DNA of 64,000 nucleotides from JABDQZ01 sp050049775 (GTDB lineage Bacteria > Pseudomonadota > Gammaproteobacteria > Chromatiales > Chromatiaceae). Made by a program: the position numbers and the translations under genes. A model generated the notes under the pieces. The model did not search any database. It was not told the DNA's origin and was given only the letters and a program-made list of their open reading frames with translations. The stretch lies in assembly GCA_050049775.1 (NCBI GenBank), contig JASFVP010000004.1, positions 1 to 64,000 on the forward strand, given 5' to 3'. This document shows, one piece after another, positions 41,922 through 50,972 of this stretch; within the stretch, counting starts at the first letter, position 1, and every line of letters begins with the position of its first letter.

Positions 41922-42740
41922 ATGTCATCGACTATCGCATTTATCGGCGCCGGCAATATGGCCAGCGCCCTGATTAACGGCCTGCTCAGCGACGGTTATG
42001 CCGCTGACAATATCATCGCCAGTGACCAGCTCGAGGAAAAACGCCAGACACTGGCGGCCTCCGGCGTGTTAACCACCGACAGCAACCTCGACGCAGTCGA
42101 AAAAGCCGATGTGGTGGTGCTGGCGGTCAAACCCCAGGTATTGCAACAAGTGTGCGAAGAAATCCGACCCGCCGTCGAGCAATGCCAGCCACTGGTCGTG
42201 TCGATCGCAGCCGGCATTCGTGAAGCCAGCCTGCAGCAATGGCTCGGCGAACAGACGGCAATCGTGCGTTGCATGCCTAACACTCCGGCCATGATCCAGG
42301 CCGGCGCCACCGTGTTGCACGCCAACCCGCAGGCCTCTGATGAACAAAAAGACCAGGCGGAATCCATTTTGCGTGCTGTCGGCGTGACCCGCTGGCTCGA
42401 TAGCGAAGCGCTCATCGACACCGCTACAGCCGTGTCCGGCAGTGGTCCGGCGTATTTTTTCCTGATCATGGAAGCCATGGAAAGCGCCGCCATCGAACTC
42501 GGCCTGCCGCAGGAAACCGCCCACCTGCTGACATTACAGACGGCACTCGGTGCGGCGCGTATGGCGATGGAAAGTGATGACGATGCCGCTGAACTGCGCC
42601 GCAAGGTGACCTCACCGGGCGGCACCACCGAAGCGGCCATCAATCACATGCTGGATCAGGACTTGCCAGGCCTGTTCGCTCAAGCTATCAACAAGGCAAA
42701 ACAACGCTCCGAGGAATTGTCGCAGATGTTGGCGCAATAA
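41922..42740 (+). CDS. proC: Pyrroline-5-carboxylate reductase
   Basis: NAD(P)H-dependent last enzyme of proline synthesis. Complete at 272 residues with IAFIGAGNMASALINGLL, VVVLAVKPQVLQQV, IVRCMPNTPAMIQAGATVLHA, VSGSGPAYFFLIMEAME and the C-terminal RKVTSPGGTTEAAINHM. First gene of the proC-yggT-yggU group. It has its own upstream region after the dsrE2 terminator. Confidence 0.97.
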   Translation: MSSTIAFIGAGNMASALINGLLSDGYAADNIIASDQLEEKRQTLAASGVLTTDSNLDAVEKADVVVLAVKPQVLQQVCEEIRPAVEQCQPLVVSIAAGIREASLQQWLGEQTAIVRCMPNTPAMIQAGATVLHANPQASDEQKDQAESILRAVGVTRWLDSEALIDTATAVSGSGPAYFFLIMEAMESAAIELGLPQETAHLLTLQTALGAARMAMESDDDAAELRRKVTSPGGTTEAAINHMLDQDLPGLFAQAINKAKQRSEELSQMLAQ

Positions 42741-42778
42741 TTGGTTAAAATGCTCCGATCCCAGCAAGAGACAGAATA

Positions 42779-43357
42779 ATGGACAGCAGCTATTTCACCA
42801 ATCCTCTGGTTTTCCTGGTGCAGGTTTTGTTTGAACTGTACCTGCTGGTCGTGATGTTGCGCTTTTTGCTGCAACTGGTACGCGCCGACTTTTACAACCC
42901 GCTGTCGCAGTTCATCGTCAAAGCCACTTCGCCCTTGCTGAAACCACTGCGCAGCGTGATTCCCGGTTTTGGTGGCCTGGATATGTCCAGCCTGCTGCTG
43001 GCCTGGCTGATCAAATCACTCGAGCTGTTCCTGATCCTGCTGATCAGCGGCAAGGGCGTGGTGCTGATCTACCCGATGCTGCAGGCGATCCCCGGCCTGC
43101 TTGAATTGGTACTGAACATTTTCCTGTTTTCGATTCTGATCATCGTCATTCTCAGCTGGATCGCACCCGGCAGCTACAACCCGGCCGTCAGCCTGTTGTA
43201 CAGCCTGACCGATCCGTTGCTGCAGCCGGCACGCCGCATGCTGCCACCGATGGGTGGCCTTGATCTGTCTCCCATGGCAGTCATGATTGTGCTGGTACTG
43301 GCCAAAATGCTGCTGATCCCGCCACTTGAAGCGTTCGCCGTCGGCCTTGCCTTCTGA
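42779..43357 (+). CDS. yggT: YggT-family membrane protein
   Basis: A 192-residue integral membrane protein with a duplicated YggT unit, each with two hydrophobic segments. The LLRFLLQLVRADFYNPLSQFI stretch and its counterpart ILSWIAPGSYNPAVSLLYSL show the conserved YNP motif. YggT proteins are linked to cell envelope, division or osmotic tolerance, without a settled activity. It lies 38 bases after proC. Confidence 0.92.
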   Translation: MDSSYFTNPLVFLVQVLFELYLLVVMLRFLLQLVRADFYNPLSQFIVKATSPLLKPLRSVIPGFGGLDMSSLLLAWLIKSLELFLILLISGKGVVLIYPMLQAIPGLLELVLNIFLFSILIIVILSWIAPGSYNPAVSLLYSLTDPLLQPARRMLPPMGGLDLSPMAVMIVLVLAKMLLIPPLEAFAVGLAF

Positions 43358-43655
43358 CAACCACTGTGCGGTCTGGCAGGGTGATGATTTATTCCTCAAC
43401 CTGCGCATTCAGCCCAAAGCCAGCAAGGACGAGTTTTGTGGTCCGCACGGAGAATTAGCTTATAAAGTGCGCATATGCGCCCCGCCGGTGGATGGCAAGG
43501 CCAACCAGTATCTGTGCAAATTCATCGCCAAAGCCTTTGGCGTGGCACCTTCCAGAGTCAATATAGTCAGCGGCGAAAACAGCCGCACCAAGCGCATTCG
43601 CATCAGCAATCCCCAACGTTTTCCGATCGACATACCGGACCGGCAGCACGGCTGA
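43347..43655 (+). CDS. yggU: YggU family (DUF167) protein
   Basis: A small soluble protein of about 102 residues with the DUF167 core: LFLNLRIQPKASKDEF, ICAPPVDGKANQYLCKFIAKAFGV and VNIVSGENSRTKRIRI. Function unknown; the gene commonly follows yggT. There is no ATG in a suitable place, so translation probably begins at TTG 43347, overlapping yggT by 11 bases, or at the in-frame TTG 43326. Confidence 0.86.
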   Translation: MPSDNHCAVWQGDDLFLNLRIQPKASKDEFCGPHGELAYKVRICAPPVDGKANQYLCKFIAKAFGVAPSRVNIVSGENSRTKRIRISNPQRFPIDIPDRQHG

Positions 43656-43733
43656 AATCCCAACCGCTTCACACTACGCTTCGATTGCTCATCTATACTG
43701 ACCTGAAAGATCAAACACTTAGACGGTATTTTG

Positions 43734-45719
43734 ATGGTCACGAAAAACATTGCCGAAGGACTCGACAAGTATGTGCTGTGGAAACAGCACATCCGCCAGA
43801 CCCTGGACGAACTGCAGAACTGGCTGGATGACAATAAGCTGTTCAGCGAAGAAGCCTGGACGGCTTTCGCGCGTTGTCTGGAAAAACTCGAGACCGACCA
43901 GATCACGATCGCCTTTGTCGGGGAGTTCTCCCGCGGCAAGACCGAGCTGATCAATTCGCTGTTTTTCTCTGACTCCGGCAAGCGCCTGCTGCCATCGAAC
44001 GCCGGCCGTACCACCATGTGCCCGACCGAAATCCTGTTCGACGAACAGGCGGATGCGCCGTATATGCGTCTGCTGCCGATCGAAACCCGGCTACGCGACG
44101 ACAGCCTCAGCCAGTTGCGCCACTCACCGGAGGATTGGATCGAATTTATCCTCGACCCCAAAGACCCGGATGCGCTGGAAAACAGCCTGCTGGAACTGGC
44201 TGGCACCCGTCACGTCACACCGGAAGAAGCCGCACGTTATGGCCTGTTGAACGAAAGTTTTTTACAGACTGGAGAAGGCAAGCCAAGACGTGTTGACATC
44301 CCGAAATGGCGTCATGCCATCATCAGCTACCCGCACCCGCTGTTGAAAAAAGGCCTGACCATCCTCGACACGCCCGGACTCAACGCCATCGGTAGCGAAC
44401 CGGAACTGACCCTGTCGATGTTGCCCGCCGCGCAGTCGGCTGTATTTGTGCTCGGCGCTGACACCGGTGTCACCCAGTCTGATCTGGATATCTGGCAAAA
44501 CCATCTCAAGGGACATCACAAGACACGGCGCAAGGGCCTGACCGTGGTACTTAACAAGGTGGATACGCTGTGGGACGATTTGCGCGGCGACGATGCCATC
44601 GAACAAAGCATCAAATCACAGATTCTTTACACCGCACGGGTGCTGGGTGTGCCATTACGCCAGATTTATCCGGTATCGGCGCAGAAAGCACTGCTAGCGC
44701 TGGTGCGTGAAGATGAGGGACTGCTGGATCGCAGCGGCATCATCGAGCTTGAAGATCACCTGTACCACGAAGTTATGAACGCCAAACACCAGCTCATCAT
44801 GGATGACATCAACAGTGAGGTCTGTGACATTTTGCATAACCTGCGTCATGCTATCCAGCAACGTCAGACCAGCATGCAACAGAAAATGGATGAAATCTCC
44901 GGCATCCACCAAAGCAGCGATGAAGCCATCGAACAGCTGCTGCACAAGACCCAGGAAGAACAGGGGCGCTACCGTGACAACTTCAATGCCTTTAACCAGT
45001 GCAGCCATGAGTTGACGGTTAAGGCACAGCAATTACAGCAGATGCTCGACCCGCAGATCATCACTCAAATGATCAGCAATACCGAACAGGCGATGCAGGC
45101 CAGCTGGACCAGTAGCGGCATCCGCAAAAGTATCGGTCAATTCATGCAGCAGCTTAAAAACCTCATGCAGGATGTTTCGGAAAGCTCGGCGCTGCATCGC
45201 CACATGGTGCGCGATATCTATCATCGTTTCCAGAAACACCATGGCATCGGCGTGATCCAGCCCAAAGCCTTCTCACTCATGAGTTTCCAGACCCGCCTGG
45301 AACTGATTCTTGACGAAGCCGATGCATTTCGGGCCGGCAAACGACTGGCGCTGACCCAGCAGTCGCAACTGGCAAAAAATTTCTTCGCCGGCATCGGCAA
45401 CAAAAGCCAGCAGCTGTTTGCCGAGTTGCAACACGAACTCAATCACTGGTTACAAAATGCGCTACAGCCACTGGCGTTCCAGATCGAGGACCAGCGTGAC
45501 ATCCTCAGCCGCCTGGTGCAGGACCTCAAGCTTGCCAACCAGTCACGTGACACCATCGAACACAGTCTCGCCGAGCTGTCGCAACAAATCGAGCAACAGC
45601 AGGATCAGATACAACAGCTGCAGAAATTCCAACAACAGTTGAGTAACCTGCCCGATGGTCAAACGGACAGGCCGACACCCTACCTGGTTAAAAGCGACAG
45701 CCGCCAGGCGGCTGGCTGA
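43734..45719 (+). CDS. Dynamin-like GTPase
   Basis: A 661-residue protein of the bacterial dynamin superfamily. The GTPase domain has G1 GEFSRGKT (63-70), a conserved threonine in GRTTMCPTEILF (G2), G3 DTPG (about 212-215) and G4 NKVD (about 273). The C-terminal half is long and helical with coiled coils (QQIEQQQDQIQQLQKFQQQL near the end) and no obvious membrane helix, so membrane contact would be peripheral. Bacterial dynamins remodel or protect membranes. In Pseudomonas metX and metW occupy this slot between the yggT group and the DUF4426 gene. The ATG at 43734 is preferred over TTG 43731. Confidence 0.87.
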   Translation: MVTKNIAEGLDKYVLWKQHIRQTLDELQNWLDDNKLFSEEAWTAFARCLEKLETDQITIAFVGEFSRGKTELINSLFFSDSGKRLLPSNAGRTTMCPTEILFDEQADAPYMRLLPIETRLRDDSLSQLRHSPEDWIEFILDPKDPDALENSLLELAGTRHVTPEEAARYGLLNESFLQTGEGKPRRVDIPKWRHAIISYPHPLLKKGLTILDTPGLNAIGSEPELTLSMLPAAQSAVFVLGADTGVTQSDLDIWQNHLKGHHKTRRKGLTVVLNKVDTLWDDLRGDDAIEQSIKSQILYTARVLGVPLRQIYPVSAQKALLALVREDEGLLDRSGIIELEDHLYHEVMNAKHQLIMDDINSEVCDILHNLRHAIQQRQTSMQQKMDEISGIHQSSDEAIEQLLHKTQEEQGRYRDNFNAFNQCSHELTVKAQQLQQMLDPQIITQMISNTEQAMQASWTSSGIRKSIGQFMQQLKNLMQDVSESSALHRHMVRDIYHRFQKHHGIGVIQPKAFSLMSFQTRLELILDEADAFRAGKRLALTQQSQLAKNFFAGIGNKSQQLFAELQHELNHWLQNALQPLAFQIEDQRDILSRLVQDLKLANQSRDTIEHSLAELSQQIEQQQDQIQQLQKFQQQLSNLPDGQTDRPTPYLVKSDSRQAAG

Positions 45720-45869
45720 ATCATCCAGACAGCCCTGCCGCTTATCCCGACAGTCCCCAACGGCCATTTTGGCTGTGGGAATGGTCTATACTGATGGTTG
45801 AAAATAACAAGAAACAAAATGCCGGCCGCACCGGTCTGCATGACTATAACCATCATTCGAGGAACATGC

Positions 45870-46310
45870 ATGAAACAGATTTTTGCCTTTGTTGTTGCCG
45901 CCCTGCTGACCCTGCCTTTCAGCGCCCAGGCAGAAAACAGCACCAAGATACCCGGATATACCATTCACCATAATGTCATTTCAACAGACTTTCTCGCACC
46001 CAACATCGCCAGCGCCTACCGCATCATCCGTTCGAAAAATCGTGGCATGCTCAATATCAGTGTGATTCAGGACGTACCCGGCACCACCGGCAAACCGGTC
46101 ATGGCGAACATCACTGCACGCGCTATCAACCTGATCGGTCAAAGCCGTTTTATCCCGTTACGCCAGATCCGCGAAGGTGAAGCGATTTATTATATCGGCG
46201 ACTTCATTGTGCCGAATAACGACACACTGGTGTTCATGCTGGAAGTCAAACCGGAAGGCAGTCAACAGAGCTACACCGCCAAGTTACAGCATCAGTTCAG
46301 CGGCGAGTAA
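45870..46310 (+). CDS. DUF4426 exported protein
   Basis: A 146-residue periplasmic protein: signal peptide MKQIFAFVVAALLTLPFSAQA and a mature beta-rich domain with GYTIHHNVISTDFLAP, ASAYRIIRSKNRGMLNISV and RFIPLRQIREGEAIYYIGDF. This resembles the DUF4426 proteins found near proC-yggT and rdgB in gammaproteobacteria. Function unknown. ATG at 45870 has GAGGAA six bases upstream; a longer frame from 45798 lacks a ribosome site and would hide the signal peptide. A 9-bp hairpin without a T-run lies upstream at 45756-45779. Confidence 0.82.
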   Translation: MKQIFAFVVAALLTLPFSAQAENSTKIPGYTIHHNVISTDFLAPNIASAYRIIRSKNRGMLNISVIQDVPGTTGKPVMANITARAINLIGQSRFIPLRQIREGEAIYYIGDFIVPNNDTLVFMLEVKPEGSQQSYTAKLQHQFSGE

Positions 46311-46331
46311 GCTTCGGATCATCAGCCTGCC

Positions 46332-47015
46332 TCAGGGCATCGCCAGCCAGATGTTATAAACACCAAACAACAGGATAAGACTTCCGGCAAGCTGGCGCAC
46401 CAGCGGTTTACGCGTCAACTGCGCAAGCTTGCCGGCCACCACTCCCATCGCCAGCAAATTTGGCAATGTGCCCAGTGCAAATGCCAGCATCAACAAAGCG
46501 CCTTCAATCACACCGCCGGCACTGACACACCAGATCAATACACTGTAAACCAGACCACACGGCAACCAGCCCCACAGCAATCCCAACAGAAACGCTTGGC
46601 GTGGTGTTTGCACCGGCAGAAAGCGTCGCCCGAGCGGTTCGATGCGACGCCAAAGCAAACCACCCACCTGTTCCAGGCGACGCAAAGCCATCCACCAGCC
46701 ACTCAGATACAAGCCCAGTAACACCATGAACAGGCCTGCCAGCAGCAGTAACAGATGCTGTGTCATCGACACCGGTAACAAGGTCGCCAGCATGACACCC
46801 AGCCCCCCCATCAAACCACCGGCGATGACATAGCTGCTGATGCGTCCGCTGTTATAAGCCAGGTGATACGGCAGCATCTGCAGCAAGCCTTTTTCATGCT
46901 GCCGGTCGATACCCATGGTCAGGGCGCCAACAATGCCACCGCACATGCCTATGCAATGCACACCACCGAGCAGGCCGACCAGAAACGCCGAAAGCAGTGA
47001 GAGAGACTCGTTCAC
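46332..47015 (-). CDS. TauE/SafE-family membrane protein (SafE-like, HCIGMCGG type)
   Basis: A 227-residue membrane protein with about six helices. The N-terminal GGVHCIGMCGGIVGAL and the later LLWGWLPCGLVYSVL are paired motifs of the DsbD/CcdA-like 'sulfite exporter TauE/SafE' group, which often accompanies cbb3-oxidase assembly genes and may move copper or reductant. No cytochrome oxidase genes are near. The start is a GTG that overlaps the upstream permease stop by four bases. Confidence 0.8.
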   Translation of the reverse strand: MNESLSLLSAFLVGLLGGVHCIGMCGGIVGALTMGIDRQHEKGLLQMLPYHLAYNSGRISSYVIAGGLMGGLGVMLATLLPVSMTQHLLLLLAGLFMVLLGLYLSGWWMALRRLEQVGGLLWRRIEPLGRRFLPVQTPRQAFLLGLLWGWLPCGLVYSVLIWCVSAGGVIEGALLMLAFALGTLPNLLAMGVVAGKLAQLTRKPLVRQLAGSLILLFGVYNIWLAMP

Positions 47016-48544
47016 TCCTGTTTAACCCTGGTATAACGCCCGGCCAGCCAGACCAGTAAAAATACCGGCACGCCGATCATGGAGGCCGCAAGAAAGAAAC
47101 TCTGGTAACCGATGGCATCGACGATCGAACCGGAATAACCGCCCAGCAGTTTTGGAAACAAGGTCATGAGCGAGCTGAAAATGGCGTACTGTACCGCTGT
47201 AAACGACAGACTGGTAAGACTCGACAGGTACGCGATGAACGCCGCACTGGCCAGTCCGGCCGTAATGTTATCCGCACCGATGACGACGTACAGCAACAAC
47301 ACATCCCCCGGATGGTTGGCCAGTGGAATAAACAGCAGATTGGTCACCACCGTCATCACCGCACCCAGCATCAGCACGCGAATTACACCGAAGCGCAAAG
47401 TCAAAAAGCCACCAAGGAACCCACCGAAAATCGTCATCCAGATACCGAAAACCTTGGTGACGGTGGCAATCTGGTCCTTGCTAAAACCCATGTCCTGATA
47501 AAACACATTGGATATGACACCCAACAGGATATCGGAAACGCGATAAAAACCCACCAGCAACAGAATCAGCACAGCCGCCTTGCCATAACGCTGAAAAAAA
47601 TCCGCCACCGGATCGATGTAGGTATCACGCAGCATACGCTGATCGGCAACACCGATACGAACCAGAACCCAGCCGGTCAGAATCGCCATTGCCAATGCGA
47701 TCAACAGGCGCAATGCCTCGGCCATGAATGCAGCCAGTTCCTCAAGATCGCCGACCTGTGCAAACCCGCTTTTTATGGTCTCGACAGGATCGGCCAGCAC
47801 CAGATAGGAAAAGATGATGGCCAGTACAAAACCGGCAAACAACAACAGGAAACGAAAATAATCGCGCGGTCCATGTATGTAACTGGATTCACGCGTCTGT
47901 TCCGGCTCCCTGATCGACAGGGTCGTGGCAACGCCAATCAACATCGCAGCGGCCATGGCGATGTAGGTCATTTGCCAGGCAGCGTAGAGATAAGAGTCTT
48001 TCGTGGTACCCAGCCATTCGGCCAGGTACAAGGCCACGGCCCCGGCGACAATCATGCCGACCCGGTAACCGGCAACATAGGTCGCCGACATCAGCGCCTG
48101 CATGTCTTTTTGCACCGCTTCAATGCGGTATGCATCTATCACAATATCCTGGGTCGCCGAGGAAAAACCGAGCAACACTGCGGCGAATGCCATGTAGTGC
48201 AAGCCGCTGGCAGTGGCCGGGTCGTTCATGGCCATCCAGATCATCGCCGCCATCACCATGAGCTGGGCCAACAGCAGCCAGCTGCGCCGCTTGCCCAGCA
48301 AGCGATGCAGGAAAGGCAGCGGCAATTTATCCACCAGCGGCGACCAGACAAACTTGAACGAATAAGCCAACGCCGCCCAGCTGAAGTAAGTCACAGCGCC
48401 CCGATCGATACCGGCTTCACGCAGCCACAGCGACAGGGTCGAGAAAATCAGCAGCAACGGCAGACCGGCGGAAAAGCCGAGAAACAGCATCGCCAGCACA
48501 CGCGGATTGCGAAAATCGTGCAGCGTCTGCAACCAGCCGGTCAT
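47012..48544 (-). CDS. AmpG-like MFS permease
   Basis: A 510-residue major facilitator protein with about 12-14 membrane helices. FLGFSAGLPLLLIFSTLSLWLREAG at the N-terminus, KFVWSPLVDKLPLP and FSSATQDIVIDAYRIE are typical of the AmpG muropeptide permease, which imports anhydro-muropeptides for cell-wall recycling. The start at 48544 overlaps the exonuclease stop in an ATGA arrangement; a frame extension to 48718 overlaps that gene and lacks membrane character. Substrate inferred from family only. Confidence 0.86.
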   Translation of the reverse strand: MTGWLQTLHDFRNPRVLAMLFLGFSAGLPLLLIFSTLSLWLREAGIDRGAVTYFSWAALAYSFKFVWSPLVDKLPLPFLHRLLGKRRSWLLLAQLMVMAAMIWMAMNDPATASGLHYMAFAAVLLGFSSATQDIVIDAYRIEAVQKDMQALMSATYVAGYRVGMIVAGAVALYLAEWLGTTKDSYLYAAWQMTYIAMAAAMLIGVATTLSIREPEQTRESSYIHGPRDYFRFLLLFAGFVLAIIFSYLVLADPVETIKSGFAQVGDLEELAAFMAEALRLLIALAMAILTGWVLVRIGVADQRMLRDTYIDPVADFFQRYGKAAVLILLLVGFYRVSDILLGVISNVFYQDMGFSKDQIATVTKVFGIWMTIFGGFLGGFLTLRFGVIRVLMLGAVMTVVTNLLFIPLANHPGDVLLLYVVIGADNITAGLASAAFIAYLSSLTSLSFTAVQYAIFSSLMTLFPKLLGGYSGSIVDAIGYQSFFLAASMIGVPVFLLVWLAGRYTRVKQE

Positions 48545-49326
48545 GTGTTTTTGTCCAGCGCGTAATCGTAATCGATGATCAACGGCGCGTGATCCGAGAA
48601 ACGTGTGTTTTTGTAAATTGACGTGCGCAACACCTTGCCGCGCAAGCCCGGTGTGACCACCTGATAATCGATACGCCAACCGACATTTTTTGCCCACGCC
48701 TGGCCGCGATTGGACCACCAGGTGTATTGATCCGGCGGCTGTTCGATCTCACGAAACGCATCCACATAACCGGTCTTGCCGAACAACTCGTCCATCCAGG
48801 CGCGTTCCTCAGGCAGGAAGCCCGAGTTTTTCTGGTTGCCACGCCAGTTTTTCAGATCCTCTTTTTTGTGGGCGATGTTCCAGTCACCGCAAATGATGTA
48901 GTCACGCCGTTTGCGCCGCAGGCCTTTTAAATACGGCATGAAACGATCGAGAAAATCAAACTTGATCTGCTGGCGTTCTTCGCTGGATGAGCCGGATTGC
49001 AGATACAAAGAAATCACACTCAAACGCCCGAATTTGGCTTCGATAAAACGGCCCTCGGCATCGACATCCGGCCAGCCGATGCCTTCGATAACGTCATCGG
49101 GTTCATGCCGACTGTACAATCCCACGCCGGAATAGCCTTTGCGTTGCGCCGCATGATAAAAGCAATAGTATCCCTCCGGGTGAAACAGTGGATCCTCGAT
49201 CTGGTCCGGCTGCGCCTTGAGTTCCTGCAGACAAATAAAATCAGCCTGCTGTTCGGGCAGCCATTCAAAAAAACCTTTTCTGGCGGCGGCACGAATCCCG
49301 TTGAGATTGGCGGAAATAACTCGCAT
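48541..49326 (-). CDS. xthA: Exodeoxyribonuclease III (crc-locus homologue with intact active site)
   Basis: A 261-residue endonuclease/exonuclease/phosphatase-fold protein that would repair abasic DNA. In Pseudomonas the gene next to pyrE is crc, an inactive relative that acts as a catabolite-repression factor. Overall sequence resembles Crc (GFLPEERAWMDELFG, GWRIDYQVVTPGLR), but the catalytic residues are present: ANLNG, CLQELKA with glutamate, GDWN and FSDHAP. Crc as I recall it has changes at the last three sites. This protein should thus be an active nuclease. It is divergent from pyrE across 144 bases. Confidence 0.9.
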   Translation of the reverse strand: MRVISANLNGIRAAARKGFFEWLPEQQADFICLQELKAQPDQIEDPLFHPEGYYCFYHAAQRKGYSGVGLYSRHEPDDVIEGIGWPDVDAEGRFIEAKFGRLSVISLYLQSGSSSEERQQIKFDFLDRFMPYLKGLRRKRRDYIICGDWNIAHKKEDLKNWRGNQKNSGFLPEERAWMDELFGKTGYVDAFREIEQPPDQYTWWSNRGQAWAKNVGWRIDYQVVTPGLRGKVLRTSIYKNTRFSDHAPLIIDYDYALDKNT

Positions 49327-49470
49327 GTAAAAAATCGTTTGTGAAATCAGCCCGCATTATACCGGTTTGTCATGAGCGGAGTCTGATTCATTCCCGACCA
49401 GCCCGTATTGCTTTCAGCTTGCATGCCACAGACGCAAACGCGACAATAAAACAAAATTCAGGAGTCCCCC

Positions 49471-50115
49471 ATGCAACAGTATCAACAGGATTTTCTCGAC
49501 TTTGCGTTGAGCACCGGCGTCCTGCGCTTTGGTGAATTCAAACTCAAATCCGGCCGTATCAGCCCGTATTTTTTCAATGCCGGCCTGTTCAACACCGGCA
49601 GAAGCCTGGCGCAACTCGGCAGGTTTTATGCGCAGACCATTGTTGACTCCGGCATCGAGTTTGACCTGTTGTATGGCCCAGCCTACAAAGGCATTCCGCT
49701 GGCCGCCGTGACCGCTGCCGCTTTGGCCGAATACCACGACATCGACGTACCCTACGCCTTCAACCGCAAGGAGGCCAAGGACCATGGCGAAGGCGGCATC
49801 ATCGTCGGCCATGAGCTGAGCGGTAAAATCCTCATCATCGATGACGTGATTTCCGCCGGCACCTCGGTGCGCGAATCTATGGACATCATCAAACAGCAAG
49901 ACGCCGAACCCGGTGGCGTGGTGATCGCCCTGGACCGTCAGGAAAAAGGCCAGGGTGATTTATCCGCCATTCAGGAAGTTGAGCGCGACTACCAAATACC
50001 GGTGGCCGCGATCGTACGGCTGGAAAATCTCATCGAATACCTGCGTGGCAACGAAGACAACAGCCAGCATTTACAGGCCATTCAGGCCTATTCCGCGCAA
50101 TACGGCAGCAGTTAA
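49471..50115 (+). CDS. pyrE: Orotate phosphoribosyltransferase
   Basis: Converts orotate and PRPP to orotidine monophosphate. Complete at 214 residues: FKLKSGRISPYFFNAGLF, LLYGPAYKGIPLAAVTAAAL, the AFNRKEAKDHGEGG loop with catalytic lysines, and the PRPP motif ILIIDDVISAGTSVRES. The AGGAG ribosome site is good. Convergent with a TauE-like gene seven bases away. Confidence 0.97.
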   Translation: MQQYQQDFLDFALSTGVLRFGEFKLKSGRISPYFFNAGLFNTGRSLAQLGRFYAQTIVDSGIEFDLLYGPAYKGIPLAAVTAAALAEYHDIDVPYAFNRKEAKDHGEGGIIVGHELSGKILIIDDVISAGTSVRESMDIIKQQDAEPGGVVIALDRQEKGQGDLSAIQEVERDYQIPVAAIVRLENLIEYLRGNEDNSQHLQAIQAYSAQYGSS

Positions 50116-50122
50116 AACACCG

Positions 50123-50884
50123 TCAGCCGATAATCAGTTTCAGGCCAACCAGAATAGTGATGGTCTCGAAGCCACGCTTGATCCATTGATTGCCCTTGGT
50201 GATCGCCAGATGGGCGCCCAGATAACCGCCTAGCAGCGAACCGGCGAGCAATACCGGAATCCAGTCCCAGCGAATATCGCCGAGCAGGCCCAGGGTGACA
50301 GCACCACTGCCGTTCCAGAACACACCGACCAGAATCAGCGTATATGCCACGGCAGTGCGATAATCCAGCCCGAACCAGCGAATCAGCCACAGCGTCACAA
50401 ACAGGCCGGTGCCCGATGTCAGTGAGCCGTTGAGCACACCGATGACAAACAGCACCAGACCACCAACCAGGTAGCCGCGGCGGTCACGATTGCGGTTTTC
50501 CAGCTGCTGGCCCAGCGTTTTCTTGAAAATCGAATACACGCCCAGAGACAGTGTCAGCAGCCCCAGCGCAATCTCGGCATAACGGTCTTCAATATTCAAA
50601 ATCAGACTGGCGCCAAGAATCACACCGGGCACACCGGTTAGCAGAATAAAAAGCATGAAGCGGCGTTCCAGCGGCTTCTCCCTCAAGTGTCGAATGGTTG
50701 CGCCGATACCCAAAGCAACGGAAGCCAGCTTGTGTGTCGCCAGCGCCACGCCGAAAGGCAGGCCAAGAAAAATCAGTGTCGGCAACTGGATCAGGCCGGC
50801 CCCACCGCCCGAAAACGCGGAAAACACATTGGCCAGTAACGACACCAGAAAAAGAATGAACAGATCCATGGGAAGATTGTCCAT
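50123..50884 (-). CDS. TauE/SafE-family permease (COG0730 type)
   Basis: A 253-residue membrane protein with about eight helices and the duplicated family motifs FSGGGAGLIQLPTLIFLGLPFG and GVLNGSLTSGTGLFVTLWLIRWFGLDYRTA. Such proteins export sulfite, sulfoacetate or other organosulfur anions, but substrates of most are unknown. It is unrelated in type to the shorter TauE-like protein at 46332. It shares a divergent region with the DUF4124 gene. Confidence 0.87.
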   Translation of the reverse strand: MDNLPMDLFILFLVSLLANVFSAFSGGGAGLIQLPTLIFLGLPFGVALATHKLASVALGIGATIRHLREKPLERRFMLFILLTGVPGVILGASLILNIEDRYAEIALGLLTLSLGVYSIFKKTLGQQLENRNRDRRGYLVGGLVLFVIGVLNGSLTSGTGLFVTLWLIRWFGLDYRTAVAYTLILVGVFWNGSGAVTLGLLGDIRWDWIPVLLAGSLLGGYLGAHLAITKGNQWIKRGFETITILVGLKLIIG

Positions 50885-50972
50885 AGGACGAGTAAGGAAA
50901 AATGTTGAACATCAGAGTATACTGCGTTGCCGGACCGGACACGACCGCATGCCCGGCCGCCCGGAACATGTT

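Noticed and set aside
47012..48718. Longer 568-codon reading of the AmpG-like gene
   Set aside because: The extra N-terminus lies inside the exonuclease gene and is basic and non-membrane; the ATGA overlap at 48544 is a better start.
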